Below, piece by piece: positions 46,655 to 55,673 of a DNA stretch of 64,000 bases; the stretch's first letter is position 1, and every line of letters starts with the position of its first letter. Origin of the DNA: DATLNF01 sp963765815 (GTDB lineage: Bacteria; Actinomycetota; Actinomycetes; BP-191); NCBI GenBank assembly GCA_963765815.1, contig CAVXXT010000003.1:434001-498000 (forward strand), given 5' to 3'. The position numbers and the translations under genes are program-made. Under the pieces are notes generated by a model, which did no database searches, had not been told where the DNA came from, and saw only the letters and a list, made by a program, of their open reading frames with translations.

Positions 46655-47845
46655 GTGACCACGACCCGCCCCGAGCCGCAGCTCACGCCTGTCGCGACGC
46701 TCCTGCTCGGCCGCCAGGCCCTGCTCGACTCCGAGCGCGGCACGGTGTGCCCCGGAGACCTGCCGACGGCGTCCGACCCGCACCTGGTCGACCGCGCCAA
46801 GGCGGCGAAGCACGAGCTCGGCAGCCGGGTCTTCATCCTCGGCCACCACTACCAGCGCGACGAGGTCATCCAGTTCGCCGACGTCACCGGCGACTCGTAC
46901 AAGCTCGCGCAGGAGGCGGCGGCGCGGCCCGAGGCGGAGTTCATCGTCTTCTGCGGCGTGCACTTCATGGCCGAGAGCGCGGACATCCTCACCGGGCCGC
47001 ACCAGCAGGTGATCCTTCCCGACCTCGCGGCCGGCTGCTCGATGGCCGACATGGCGCAGCTCGAGCAGGTCGAGGACTGCTGGGACCAGCTCGGGGAGAT
47101 CGGGCTCACCGACGGCCTCGTGCCGATCACCTACATGAACTCCTCCGCCGACATCAAGGCGTTCGTCGGCCGGCACGACGGCACCGTCTGCACGTCGTCC
47201 AACGCCCGGGTCTCGATGCAGTGGGGGTTCGAGCAGGGCGAGCGGATCCTGTTCTTCCCCGACCAGCACCTGGGCCGCAACACCGCCGTACGCGAGCTCG
47301 GGCTCTCCCTCGACGACTGCGTGCTGTGGGACCCGCGCAAGCCGCTCGGCGGTGAGTCGGTCGAGTCCCTGCGCGCGGCGAAGGTGATCCTCTGGAAGGG
47401 CCACTGCTCGGTGCACGGCCGCTTCACCCTCGACTGCGTGCACGAGGTGCGCGAGCGCGTGCCCGGCGTCACGGTGCTGGTGCACCCCGAGTGCCAGTAC
47501 GACGTCGTCGAGGCGGCCGACCTGGTCGGCTCGACCGAGTTCATCATCAACACGGTGCGCGACGCGCCGACCGGCGCGAAGTTCGCGATCGGCACCGAGC
47601 TCAACCTGGTCAACCGCCTCGCCGAGCAGCACCCGGACAAGACCGTCGTCTACCTCGACCGCACCGTCTGCTTCTGCTCGACCATGAACCGCATCGACCT
47701 GCCGCACCTGGTGCAGGTGCTGGAGAACCTCGTCGACGGTCGCGTGATCAACCGCATCTCGGTGGACCCCGCGACGGCCGCCGACGCGCGGGTCGCGCTC
47801 GAGCGGATGCTCACCCTCACCCAGGGCCCGGTCACCGGCGACTGA
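46655..47845 (+). CDS. nadA: Quinolinate synthase
   Basis: 396 residues. NadA condenses iminoaspartate and dihydroxyacetone phosphate to quinolinate for NAD synthesis using a 4Fe-4S cluster. ILGHHYQRDEVIQFAD, FCGVHFMAESADIL, LPDLAAGCSMADM, VHPECQYDVV and CFCSTMNRIDL supply the conserved cysteines and substrate histidines. GTG 46655 fits the family start. nadB and nadC are not adjacent. Confidence 0.93.
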   Translation: MTTTRPEPQLTPVATLLLGRQALLDSERGTVCPGDLPTASDPHLVDRAKAAKHELGSRVFILGHHYQRDEVIQFADVTGDSYKLAQEAAARPEAEFIVFCGVHFMAESADILTGPHQQVILPDLAAGCSMADMAQLEQVEDCWDQLGEIGLTDGLVPITYMNSSADIKAFVGRHDGTVCTSSNARVSMQWGFEQGERILFFPDQHLGRNTAVRELGLSLDDCVLWDPRKPLGGESVESLRAAKVILWKGHCSVHGRFTLDCVHEVRERVPGVTVLVHPECQYDVVEAADLVGSTEFIINTVRDAPTGAKFAIGTELNLVNRLAEQHPDKTVVYLDRTVCFCSTMNRIDLPHLVQVLENLVDGRVINRISVDPATAADARVALERMLTLTQGPVTGD

Positions 47846-47878
47846 CGTCGTACGCCGCGTTGGCAGGCTGGCTCCGCA

Positions 47879-47928
47879 CAGGTGTGAGCACATCCCCGCA
47901 CGGGTGAGGTGCCGGGCGCTCACACCTG
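47879..47928. repeat. Palindromic element after nadA
   Basis: Perfect 11-base arms CAGGTGTGAGC (47879-47889) and complement (47918-47928), loop 28 bases. It may terminate nadA; the next gene is on the same strand. Confidence 0.7.
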
Positions 47929-47981
47929 CGACGCACGCATCGAGCGCGGCCCACGCCGCGGCGCCGGGTAGCGTGCGCGCC

Positions 47982-48557
47982 ATGGCCGTCAAGCAGACAG
48001 ACACCCAGCAGCCGAGCGGCAAGGGCCGCCCGACCCCCAAGCGCAACGCGGCGCAGAAGTCCTCGCGTGCCCGCACTCCGGCGCCGAAGACGCGCAAGGA
48101 GGCGGTCAAGCGCGAGCGCCAGGAGCTCAAGGAGGTGCGCAGCGGGCAGAAGGCGGGCCTGCGATCCGGCGACGAGCGGCTGCTGCCGGCGTTCGCCCGC
48201 GGGCCCGAGCGGGCGGCGATCCGCGACGCGATCGACTCGCGCATGTCGCTCGGCTGGCTCGCGCTGCCCGGCCTCGCGCTCAACCTCGCGTCATTCGCGG
48301 TGCCACGGGACAGCGGCGGCTCGCTGCTGGCCAGCCTGGGTTTCGCCGCGTTCATGATGCTGCTGATCGACACCTTCGCCGCGGTCCGCCGGGTCGGCCG
48401 GCTGCTGCGGCTGCGGTTCCCCGACGGTCACGAGCTGTCTCGCGGCGCGGTCATGCGCGCGACGATCGCGCGCAACACGCAGCTGCGTCGTACCCGCATC
48501 CCCCCGCCCCGCGTGAAGCTCGGCGAGGACGTCTTCCACTCCCCCAGCCCGAAGTAG
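47982..48557 (+). CDS. DUF3043 membrane protein
   Basis: 191 residues. A basic, low-complexity amino end (KGRPTPKRNAAQKSSRARTPAPKTRKEAVKRER in pieces) is followed by KAGLRSGDERLLPAFARGPERAAIRDAIDSR and two membrane helices (WLALPGLALNLASFAV and LASLGFAAFMMLLIDTFAA). This is the DUF3043 family found near nadA/cobT in actinobacteria; function unknown. The charged tail suggests RNA or DNA contact at the membrane. ATG 47982. Confidence 0.82.
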   Translation: MAVKQTDTQQPSGKGRPTPKRNAAQKSSRARTPAPKTRKEAVKRERQELKEVRSGQKAGLRSGDERLLPAFARGPERAAIRDAIDSRMSLGWLALPGLALNLASFAVPRDSGGSLLASLGFAAFMMLLIDTFAAVRRVGRLLRLRFPDGHELSRGAVMRATIARNTQLRRTRIPPPRVKLGEDVFHSPSPK

Positions 48558-48569
48558 CGCCCGCGTCTT

Positions 48570-48634
48570 CCATGATCATGAGCGGCTGCGAGGCCTCTTA
48601 GGCGACGTAGTCGCTCCTCGATTCCAAAACGTCG
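48570..48634. repeat. Palindromic repeat, family A copy 2
   Basis: Begins CCATGATCATGAGCGGCT exactly as the copy at 21484 and keeps spacing of the CTCTTA and CGCTC parts, but the right arm is degenerate. Between convergent genes ending at 48557 and 48681. Confidence 0.7.
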
Positions 48635-48680
48635 CCGTGCGCAGATCGTTCACGGCGGGTACGCCGGGCAGGCCTCGCCT

Positions 48681-48866
48681 CTAAGCAGGTTCGAGGCTCA
48701 TGGGGCCGTAGACGACACGGCCGTCCTCGGTGAGCGTCACCGCCAGCACGCCGGACGCGAGCAGCTCCTGCCACCGGTCGCCGAGCCACGCCTCGGCGTC
48801 GCCCTGACCGGGGAAGTCTCCGCTCTCGCCGCCGGGGCCTCCGTCGTACGTCCAGCGCCAGGTCAT
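48681..48866 (-). CDS. Small conserved protein
   Basis: 61 residues beginning TWRWTYDGGPGGESGDFPGQGDAE, with a helix (AWLGDRWQELLASG) and a closing strand pair (AVTLTEDGRVVYGPM). Its ATG overlaps the btuD stop by four bases (ATGA), so it is the last gene of the cobalamin uptake operon. Function unknown; similar short proteins are common in actinobacteria. Confidence 0.7.
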   Translation of the reverse strand: MTWRWTYDGGPGGESGDFPGQGDAEAWLGDRWQELLASGVLAVTLTEDGRVVYGPMSLEPA

Positions 48867-49693
48867 CGCTGCCTTCCCGTCCGGTTTCCGCGAACGCTAG
48901 CGGACGAACCGACCGACCGGAGCGTTGCCGCGGGTCGCAGCGGCACCACCGACACGCCGGCGTCGTCGTGCACGACGCGCACGTCGGCGCCGTAGTAGCG
49001 GCGCAGATTGTCCTCGGTGAGCACCTCGTGCGCGAGGCCGGACACGGCGATGCGCCCGGCGTCGAGCAGCACCACGCGGTCGGCGTACTGACCGGCGAGC
49101 GTGAGGTCGTGCATCGTCGTGACGACGGTCAGCCCGTGCGCACGCCGCAGTGTGTCGACCAGCTCGAGGACCTGCTGCTGGTGGCCGATGTCGAGCGCCG
49201 TCGTCGGCTCGTCGAGCAGCACGATCGGCGCCTGCTGGGCCAGCGCCCGCGCGACGAGCACCCGCTGCCGCTCGCCACCCGACAGCGTCGTGACCGTGCG
49301 CTCCGCGAAGTCCTCGAGGTCGAGCCGCTCGAGGGACTGCTGGACGACGGCCAGGTCGGCCGCGCTCTCGGACTGCAGTGCGCCGATGTACGGCGTCCGC
49401 CCGAGCAGGACGTAGTCGAGAACTCGGATCCCATCGGGGACGACGGGAGCCTGCGGCACGAGCGCGACGAGCCGCGCCCGCTCGCGGTGGCGCAGCGCGG
49501 CCGCCGGCCGGCCGTCGATGTGCAACTCGCCCGCGCCGCGCGCGAGGCCGGCGACGTACCGCAGCAGGGTGGACTTCCCGGCGCCGTTGGGGCCGACGAC
49601 CGTCACCCACTCGCCGTCGGCCACGTCGAGGTCGACGTCCTGGAGCACGGCGCGTCCGCCGAGCTCGACGCCGACCCCGGTCAGCCGGATCAC
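48863..49693 (-). CDS. btuD: Cobalamin/siderophore-type ABC ATPase
   Basis: 276 residues of the FecE/BtuD group. Walker A GPNGAGKSTLL, Q-loop LVPQAPVVPD, signature LSGGERQRVLVARAL, Walker B PIVLLDEPTTALD and H-loop TTMHDLTLA. It drives import with BtuC and BtuF; the cobalamin riboswitch upstream of the operon argues for cobalamin rather than iron. GTG 49693 overlaps btuC. Confidence 0.9.
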   Translation of the reverse strand: MIRLTGVGVELGGRAVLQDVDLDVADGEWVTVVGPNGAGKSTLLRYVAGLARGAGELHIDGRPAAALRHRERARLVALVPQAPVVPDGIRVLDYVLLGRTPYIGALQSESAADLAVVQQSLERLDLEDFAERTVTTLSGGERQRVLVARALAQQAPIVLLDEPTTALDIGHQQQVLELVDTLRRAHGLTVVTTMHDLTLAGQYADRVVLLDAGRIAVSGLAHEVLTEDNLRRYYGADVRVVHDDAGVSVVPLRPAATLRSVGSSASVRGNRTGRQR

Positions 49694-50736
49694 AGCGCGA
49701 CCCCCGACCGTCGCGACATGCGCAGCACGACGACGAAGAACGGCGCGCCGAAGAACGCGGTCACCACGCCGATCGGCAGCTCGCCCGGGGCGGCGATCGT
49801 CCGCGACAGCAGGTCAGCGGCGCAGAGGAAGGCGCCGCCGAACAGCAGCGACAGCGGCAGCACGATGCGGTTGCTCCGCCCGACCAGGAGCCGCACGGTG
49901 TGCGGCACGATGATCCCGAGGAAGGCGATCAGCCCCGAGACGGAGACGGCGGCCGCCGTGCCGAGCGACGCGGCGATGACGACGACCAGCCGGATGCGGC
50001 GCGCGTTGAGCCCGAGGGTGGTCGCCTCGTCGTCGCCGACAGCGAGCACGTCCATCATCCGGGCGCTCGCGATCAGCACGGCCCATGACACGACGGCGTA
50101 CGGGAGAAGCACCACGACCTCGTGCCAGCCGGCGGCGCTGAGCCGGCCCAGGATCCACGAGTACACCTGGCGGATCGTGTCCTGGTTGAGCTGCTGGACG
50201 TAGGTCTGCACTGCCGTGAGGAAGCTGGCCACCGCCACCCCGGCCAGGATCAGCGAGGCCGACGACCCGCGACCGCCGCCCGCCGCCCCGAGCACGTAGG
50301 CCAGCAGCACCGCGACGAGCGCTCCGATGAAGGCGGCGATCGGCGCTGCGTTCGGGGTCGCCGCGCCGTCGGGCAGCCGCACGATGACGATCGTCACGCC
50401 GAGACCCGCCCCCGCAGCCGCGCCGAGGAGGTAGGGGTCGGCGAGCGGGTTGCGAAACACGCCCTGATAGCTCGCGCCGCAGATGGACAGCGTGCCGCCG
50501 ACCAGCAGTCCGAGCACCACCCGGGGCAGCCGGATCTGCTCGATGATCGCGACCTGCTGGTCGCTCAGCGACGACGAAAGACCGAGGAGCTCGCGCAGCG
50601 CCTGCCACGGCGGCACGGACGCCGCACCGATGGTCACGCCGGCGACTGCGGCGACCAGCACCGCCGCGACCGCGATCAGTACCCACCGCACCCGGAGTCG
50701 CTCCGGGCGCAGAGATGCCGATGCGGGGCCGGACAT
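49690..50736 (-). CDS. btuC: Cobalamin ABC transporter permease
   Basis: 348 residues of the FecCD/BtuC family with about ten helices. RLPRVVLGLLVGGTLSICGASYQGVFRNPLADPYLLG is the family signature near the start and ISGLIAFLGIIVPHTVRLLVG-like sequence (here VSGLIAFLGIIVPHTVRL) marks the ATPase contact. ATG 50736 shares one base with the btuF stop. Co-expressed with btuF and btuD. Confidence 0.9.
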   Translation of the reverse strand: MSGPASASLRPERLRVRWVLIAVAAVLVAAVAGVTIGAASVPPWQALRELLGLSSSLSDQQVAIIEQIRLPRVVLGLLVGGTLSICGASYQGVFRNPLADPYLLGAAAGAGLGVTIVIVRLPDGAATPNAAPIAAFIGALVAVLLAYVLGAAGGGRGSSASLILAGVAVASFLTAVQTYVQQLNQDTIRQVYSWILGRLSAAGWHEVVVLLPYAVVSWAVLIASARMMDVLAVGDDEATTLGLNARRIRLVVVIAASLGTAAAVSVSGLIAFLGIIVPHTVRLLVGRSNRIVLPLSLLFGGAFLCAADLLSRTIAAPGELPIGVVTAFFGAPFFVVVLRMSRRSGVAL

Positions 50737-51620
50737 CACGCGGCCGGGACCGCCTCTACCGCCTTCACGACCGAGGCCAGCAGGTCGACGATCCGGGGGC
50801 CCCAGCGGGACGCGATGTCGTCGTCGAGCGCGACGACGTTGCCCGAGCGGACCGCCTTGAGACCGGCGAACCCCGGGCGCTTGCCGAAGGTCGCCGCGTT
50901 CTGCGCACAGCACTTCGTGTCGGCGAGGAACACCAGGTCGGGGTCGGCCTTCACGAGGTACTCCGCCGAGAGCTGCGGGTAGCCGCCGCCGCTCTTGTCC
51001 GCGGGGTCGGCGATGTTCTGCAGCCCGGCCAGCGAGTAGATCTGGCCGACGAACGTCGACGACGTCACCGAGTACAGCGTGTTGTCGAGCTCGTGGTAGT
51101 AGGTCAGCGGCTTCGCGCGCTTCTCCACCTCGCCGGACAGCTCGGCGATGCGCCCCTTCATCTCCTCGACCAGCTCAGCGGCGTCCTTCTCGTGGCCGGT
51201 CGCCTCGCCGAGCTGCGCGATCTGCTCGTAGGCGCCGTCGATCGTGGTCGGCGGCAGCGCGACGAGCGTCTCGATGCCCAGCGCCTTGAGCTGCGTGGAG
51301 ATCTTCTTCGTGTCGTCGGCGACGATGACCAGGTCGGGCGTGTAGCCGGCGATCGCCTCGATGTTCGGCTCGTACCCGGACAGCTTGGTCTTCGGCGCGT
51401 CGGCCGGGTAGTTCGACTGGTCGTCGACGGCGACGACCTGCTTGCCGGCGCCGATCTCGAACAGCGTCTCGGTCGCCGCGGGCGACAGCGACACGATGCG
51501 GTCGAGCTTCGGCGCGGTGCTCGCGCTGGCGCGGGCGTCGACGTCGTCCGGCGCACCGCTGCCGCATCCGGCGAGCAGCGCGGCCGCGAGCAGCGCGGCG
51601 GCGGAGGTGCGGATGTTCAT
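50736..51620 (-). CDS. btuF: Cobalamin-binding lipoprotein
   Basis: 294 residues with a lipoprotein signal (ALLAAALLAGC, Cys 19) and a two-lobe substrate-binding fold: DRIVSLSPAATETLFEIGAG, LSGYEPNIEAIAGYTPDLVIV and PGFAGLKAVRSGNVVALDDD. The family binds cobalamin or ferric siderophores; the riboswitch upstream favours cobalamin. ATG 51620 with GGGAGGA nine bases before it. Confidence 0.9.
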   Translation of the reverse strand: MNIRTSAAALLAAALLAGCGSGAPDDVDARASASTAPKLDRIVSLSPAATETLFEIGAGKQVVAVDDQSNYPADAPKTKLSGYEPNIEAIAGYTPDLVIVADDTKKISTQLKALGIETLVALPPTTIDGAYEQIAQLGEATGHEKDAAELVEEMKGRIAELSGEVEKRAKPLTYYHELDNTLYSVTSSTFVGQIYSLAGLQNIADPADKSGGGYPQLSAEYLVKADPDLVFLADTKCCAQNAATFGKRPGFAGLKAVRSGNVVALDDDIASRWGPRIVDLLASVVKAVEAVPAA

Positions 51621-51718
51621 CGAGGTGGTTCCTCCCTGTTCGTCGAGTCGGCCTCGACGCCAGGGGGATCCCTGCCGTACGAACCGATGCCCGTCCACGA
51701 GGCTGGTTCGTCACGCTT

Positions 51719-51804
51719 CTCGGCAGGCGACCTGGCTTGCCTCCCGGATGGGAGGACCACAGTTGCGGGACAGCACCGGACTCGCACCGGTTTCGCTGCC
51801 GAGG
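51719..51804 (-). promoter_or_regulatory. Cobalamin riboswitch upstream of btuFCD
   Basis: Read on the minus strand: P1 strand CTCGGCAG, then CGAAACCGGTGCGAGTCCGG, CTGTCCCGCAACTGT and the closing AAGCCAGGTCGCCTGCCGAG, the core of cobalamin riboswitches (P1 arms 51797-51804 and 51719-51726). The 98-base leader to btuF holds further hairpins and the ribosome site GGGAGG, so translation block on cobalamin binding is likely. Confidence 0.9.
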
Positions 51805-51892
51805 AGCAGACGCTGCGGAACGTACGGCGCGGCCAGGGGCGGGTCAACTCCGGCGGGCGCCCTCGGTCGCCGTACGCACTACCCTCGCCGCG

Positions 51893-53269
51893 ATGGAGAT
51901 CCTGCTGCTCGGCACCGGATCCGGGGACGGGTGGCCCAACCCGTTCTGCGACTGCGCGAGCTGCCAGGCGGTGCGGGCACTCGGCCCGAGCGCCGTGCGC
52001 GGGCAGTCAAGCGCGCTCATCGACGACGTCGTGCTGCTCGACGCCGGCCCCGACGTCGGGCTGGCCGCGTCGAGGCACGGCGCGTCGCTCGACGGCGTGA
52101 AGCTGCTCCTGCTCACCCACTCGCACCCGGACCACGTCGGGCCGCAGCTGCTGCTCTGGCGGCACTGGGCGCGGCGGGCGGAGCCGGTCGTCGTCGCCGG
52201 GCCGCCGCAGGCGCTGGCGCTGCTCGACGGCTGGCTCGGCCCCGACGACCCGGTCACGCTGCACGCCCTGGCCGCGGGCGACGAGCTGACCCACGCCGGG
52301 TACGCCGTGCGCGCGCTCGCCGCCAACCACGGCGACGAGCACGTCGGGCCCGGGCTGCTGTACGACGTCACCGGACCCGACGGCGACCGCCTGCTCTACG
52401 CGACCGACACCGGACTGCTCCCGGCCTCGTCGATCGAGGCGACGACCGGGGCGGCGTACGACCTGGTCCTGCTCGAGGAGACCTGGGGCGACCTGGTCGA
52501 CGCGCCGGCCGACCACCTCGGGCTCGCGACCTTCGCCGCGACCGTCGCGACGCTGCGCGCGAGCGGCGCGGTGACCCCCGCGACGCGCATCGCGCCGATC
52601 CACCTGAGCCACCGCAACCCGCCGCCGGCCGAGCTGGCGCGTCGGCTCGCCGAGTGGGACGTCGAGCTGCACCCGGACGGCGCTGTCCTCACGGTCGGAC
52701 CCGGCTCGACGCCTCCGCAGCGCCGTACCGGCGCGCGCCGGGTCCTGGTCATCGGCGGCGCGCGGTCGGGCAAGTCACGCCTTGCGGAGGAGATGCTCGC
52801 CGCGTCGACGGCCGTCACCTACGTCGCCACATCCCCCACGGGCGGAGAAGACGCGGAGTGGGCGACGCGCGTCGCGGCGCACCGGGCGCGACGGCAGCCG
52901 CACTGGTCGACGGTGGAGACCACCGACGTCGCCGGCGTCCTGAGCAAGGCGCCGCACGGGTCAGTCCTCGTCGACTGCCTGACCCTGTGGCTGACCGAGA
53001 CGATGACCGCGGCCGGCTGCTGGGACGACGACGACCACGCGCGGGGCGACGCCGAGGTCGACCGCGCGGTCGACGCGCTCGTCGCTGCGTGGCGCGCGTA
53101 CGGCGGTCATGTCGTCGCGGTGACCAACGAGGTCGGCCTGGGGGTCGTGCCGGCGACGGCGTCGGGCCGCCGGTTCCGCGACGCGATGGGCCGGCTCAAC
53201 GCCGCGGTCGCCGCGGAGTCCGACGAGGTGTGGCTGCTCACCGCGGGGATCCCGCACCGGGTCCGGTGA
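51893..53269 (+). CDS. cobU: Metallo-beta-lactamase-fold hydrolase fused to CobU (adenosylcobinamide kinase/guanylyltransferase)
   Basis: 458 residues in two parts. Residues 1-270: an MBL-fold hydrolase of the PhnP-like type with CDCASC (19-24), the zinc motif THSHPDH (75-81), NHGDEH, ATDTG and a late HLSH. Residues 283-458: CobU with P-loop GGARSGKS (288-295), DCLTLWLTE and NEVGLGVVP. CobU phosphorylates adenosylcobinamide and adds GMP. The MBL part may hydrolyse a phosphoester in salvage; unproven. ATG 51893, divergent from the riboswitch operon and followed by cobT and cobS. Fused forms exist in some actinobacteria, from memory. Confidence 0.88.
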   Translation: MEILLLGTGSGDGWPNPFCDCASCQAVRALGPSAVRGQSSALIDDVVLLDAGPDVGLAASRHGASLDGVKLLLLTHSHPDHVGPQLLLWRHWARRAEPVVVAGPPQALALLDGWLGPDDPVTLHALAAGDELTHAGYAVRALAANHGDEHVGPGLLYDVTGPDGDRLLYATDTGLLPASSIEATTGAAYDLVLLEETWGDLVDAPADHLGLATFAATVATLRASGAVTPATRIAPIHLSHRNPPPAELARRLAEWDVELHPDGAVLTVGPGSTPPQRRTGARRVLVIGGARSGKSRLAEEMLAASTAVTYVATSPTGGEDAEWATRVAAHRARRQPHWSTVETTDVAGVLSKAPHGSVLVDCLTLWLTETMTAAGCWDDDDHARGDAEVDRAVDALVAAWRAYGGHVVAVTNEVGLGVVPATASGRRFRDAMGRLNAAVAAESDEVWLLTAGIPHRVR

Positions 53270-53317
53270 CTACGCTCGGCGGGCCGCAGCCGCGCATCGA
53301 CCTGGAGGACACCGCGC

Positions 53318-54385
53318 ATGGGACCTGACGACGTCGAGCGCCTCGCGGCGTCCGTCGGCGGTCTCGACGAGGACGCGATGGCCGCAGCGTTCCTGCGTCA
53401 GGGGCGCCTCACCAAGCCGACCGGCGCGCTCGGCAAGCTCGAGGGTCTCTCGCTGTGGCTCGCCGGGATCCAGGGCACGTCGCCGCCGCGGCAGTTCCAG
53501 CGCAAGCGGCTGGTCGTCTTCGCCGGAGACCACGGAGTCACGGCGCGCGGGGTGTCGGCGTACCCGGCCGAGGTCACCGCGCAGATGGTGCGCAACCTGG
53601 TCGCGGGCGGCGCGGCGGCCAACGTCCTCGCCCGGCGGGCGGGCGTCGGCGTGCGCGTCCTCGACATCGCGGTCAACGGCGACCTGAGCGACCTGCCCGA
53701 CGACGTACGACGACATCACGTCCGCGAGTCGTCCGGCGCGATCGACAAGGAGCCGGCGCTGACCCGCGAGGAGGCGCTGCAGGCGTTCGCGTCCGGCGTC
53801 GCCGTCGCCGACGAGGAGGTCGACGCCGGCGCCGACCTGCTGATCCCCGGCGACATGGGCATCGGCAACTCGACCATCGCGGCCGCACTGGTCTGCGCGG
53901 TCACCGACGGCGAGCCGATCGACGTCGTCGGCCGCGGCACCGGGATCGACGACTTCACGTGGTCACGCAAGGTCGCGGTCGTCCGTGACGCGCTGCGGCG
54001 CAGCAAGCACCGCACCCTCGACCCGATCGGGCTGCTCGCCGAGATCGGCGGCGCCGACGTCGCCGCGATGTCGGGCTTCCTGCTCGGTGCGGCGGCCCGC
54101 CGTACGCCGGTCGTCCTCGACGGTGTGGTGTCCGGCGCCGCGGCGGTCGTGGCCGCGCGGCTCGCGCCCTCGGCGGTCGCGTTCTTCGCGGCCGGGCACC
54201 GGTCGACCGAGCCCGCGCACGCCCGGGCGCTCGCGCACCTCGGGCTCGAGCCCCTGCTCAATCTCGAGCTGCGGCTCGGCGAGGGCACCGGCGCACTGCT
54301 CGCGGTGAGTCTCCTCGACGCCGCCGCCGACCTGATCAACGAGATGGCCACCTTCGACGACGCCGGTGTGAGCGACCGGTCGTGA
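53318..54385 (+). CDS. cobT: Nicotinate-nucleotide:dimethylbenzimidazole phosphoribosyltransferase
   Basis: 355 residues. GRLTKPTGALGKLEGLSLWLAG, VVFAGDHGVTARGVSAYPAEVTAQM, GDMGIGNSTIAAAL and the catalytic Glu region LRLGEGTGALLAV. It makes alpha-ribazole 5'-phosphate, the lower ligand of cobalamin. ATG 53318, about 48 bases after cobU; stop overlaps cobS. Confidence 0.93.
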   Translation: MGPDDVERLAASVGGLDEDAMAAAFLRQGRLTKPTGALGKLEGLSLWLAGIQGTSPPRQFQRKRLVVFAGDHGVTARGVSAYPAEVTAQMVRNLVAGGAAANVLARRAGVGVRVLDIAVNGDLSDLPDDVRRHHVRESSGAIDKEPALTREEALQAFASGVAVADEEVDAGADLLIPGDMGIGNSTIAAALVCAVTDGEPIDVVGRGTGIDDFTWSRKVAVVRDALRRSKHRTLDPIGLLAEIGGADVAAMSGFLLGAAARRTPVVLDGVVSGAAAVVAARLAPSAVAFFAAGHRSTEPAHARALAHLGLEPLLNLELRLGEGTGALLAVSLLDAAADLINEMATFDDAGVSDRS

Positions 54386-55179
54386 GCCGAGGTCAGGTGC
54401 CGGCCGGGATCCGGCTGGCGCTGACGACGTTCACCGTCGTGCCGATGCGCGGCGATGCGCCGACCCGGGAGAGCGCGGGGATCGCGATGGCGCTCGCGCC
54501 CGCGGTCGGCGTGCTGATCGGCGGCGCCGCCGCAGGGGTGCTGCTGCTCACCCGGCTCGCGACGGACGTGCGCGCGGAGACGCCGCTGCTGCCCGCGGTG
54601 CTCGCCGTCATCACCGTCGCCCTGCTCACCCGCGGGCTGCACCTCGACGGCTTGGCCGACACCGCCGACGGGCTCGGCTCGATGAAGCCGGCGGCTGAGG
54701 CGCGCGCGGTGATGCGCCGGCCGGACGTCGGGCCGTTCGGGGTGTGCGCGCTGCTGCTCGTCCTGCTCACCCAGGTCGCCGCGCTCACCTCCGCGATCTC
54801 GGCGGAGCGGGGGTCGGACGCGATCGTCCTGGCCGTGGTGGTCGGCCGGCTCGCCGTGACGCTGTCCTGCACCCCGGCGACGCCGGCGGCGGACGCGGCC
54901 GGGCTGGGCGCGCTGGTCGCGCGAACCGTGCACCGCGGTGTCGCGTTCGCTCTCACCGCTGTCGTCCTCGTCGCCGCTGCCGGTCTGGGCGGCCTCGACG
55001 ACGACGGGTCCGCGGCGTCGTCGGCTGGACGGTGCGTGGCCGCGGTGGTGATCGGCCTCGCGATCGCTCATCTGATCCGATGGCATGCGGTACGACGGCT
55101 CGGCGGCATCACCGGCGACGTGCTGGGCGCCCTCGTCGAGGTGACGACCGCCGTCGTGCTCGTCGTGATGGCTCTCTGA
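54382..55179 (+). CDS. cobS: Cobalamin synthase (adenosylcobinamide-GDP ribazoletransferase)
   Basis: 265 residues, integral membrane with six or seven helices. The catalytic motif TRGLHLDGLADTADGLGS is intact. It joins adenosylcobinamide-GDP and alpha-ribazole (phosphate) as the last assembly step. GTG 54382 overlaps the cobT stop by four bases. No CobC-type phosphatase is recognised beside it. Confidence 0.92.
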   Translation: MSRGQVPAGIRLALTTFTVVPMRGDAPTRESAGIAMALAPAVGVLIGGAAAGVLLLTRLATDVRAETPLLPAVLAVITVALLTRGLHLDGLADTADGLGSMKPAAEARAVMRRPDVGPFGVCALLLVLLTQVAALTSAISAERGSDAIVLAVVVGRLAVTLSCTPATPAADAAGLGALVARTVHRGVAFALTAVVLVAAAGLGGLDDDGSAASSAGRCVAAVVIGLAIAHLIRWHAVRRLGGITGDVLGALVEVTTAVVLVVMAL

Positions 55180-55280
55180 GCCGGCTGCCGCTCACGCTCG
55201 GTGACGATCTAAACCGTTTTCTCCGTGCGGCCCGTGGGCATTCCTCCGGTAGTCGACCTACCACCTTCGAGGAGCACCCC

Positions 55281-55673
55281 ATGGCCCGCCCCGTCCGCCC
55301 GACCGGCGACACCTACTACGCCGCCGAGACCGTCGTCCCCGACGACCGCGTCGTCGTGCAGGAGAGCGTCACCGAGATCGAGGACGGCCCCGGCGACCTG
55401 TGGCCGTGGCTCGCCGGCCTCGGCCTCGCTCTGCTCCTCGTGGTCGCCTACTTCGCGATGCGCGACAACGACTCCGACACGGTCGTCGTACCGCAGAACT
55501 CACCGACGCCGGTCGCGACCGTCGTCGTCCAGCAGCCTGCGCCGGCCGCGCCGCCGGTCATCATCAACAACCCGCCGCAGCAGGCCCCGGGCCAGACCGT
55601 CATCGTCCAGCAGCCGGCGCAGCAGTCGCAGGCCCCGGCCGAGTCCCAGGCGCCGGCTCCTTCTGCCAGCTAG
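55281..55673 (+). CDS. Single-pass membrane protein with Gln/Pro-rich tail
   Basis: 130 residues: an acidic amino part (TYYAAETVVPDDRVVVQES), one membrane helix (LWPWLAGLGLALLLVVAYFAM) and a Pro/Gln/Ala-rich extracellular tail with repeated VVVQQPAP and VIVQQPAQ-like units. ATG 55281 with AGGAG six bases upstream. Function unknown. Its stop meets that of gcvT, which converges on it. Confidence 0.7.
   Translation: MARPVRPTGDTYYAAETVVPDDRVVVQESVTEIEDGPGDLWPWLAGLGLALLLVVAYFAMRDNDSDTVVVPQNSPTPVATVVVQQPAPAAPPVIINNPPQQAPGQTVIVQQPAQQSQAPAESQAPAPSAS

Noticed and set aside
45422..48373. A 983-codon minus-strand frame spanning glycerate kinase to DUF3043
   Set aside because: Only 45422-46552 is glycerate kinase; the remainder is antisense to nadA and DUF3043 and has no domain pattern.
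48690..48740. GGTTCGAGG resembling a tRNA T-loop
   Set aside because: No matching acceptor stem or anticodon arm surrounds it, and it lies in the coding end of a small gene.
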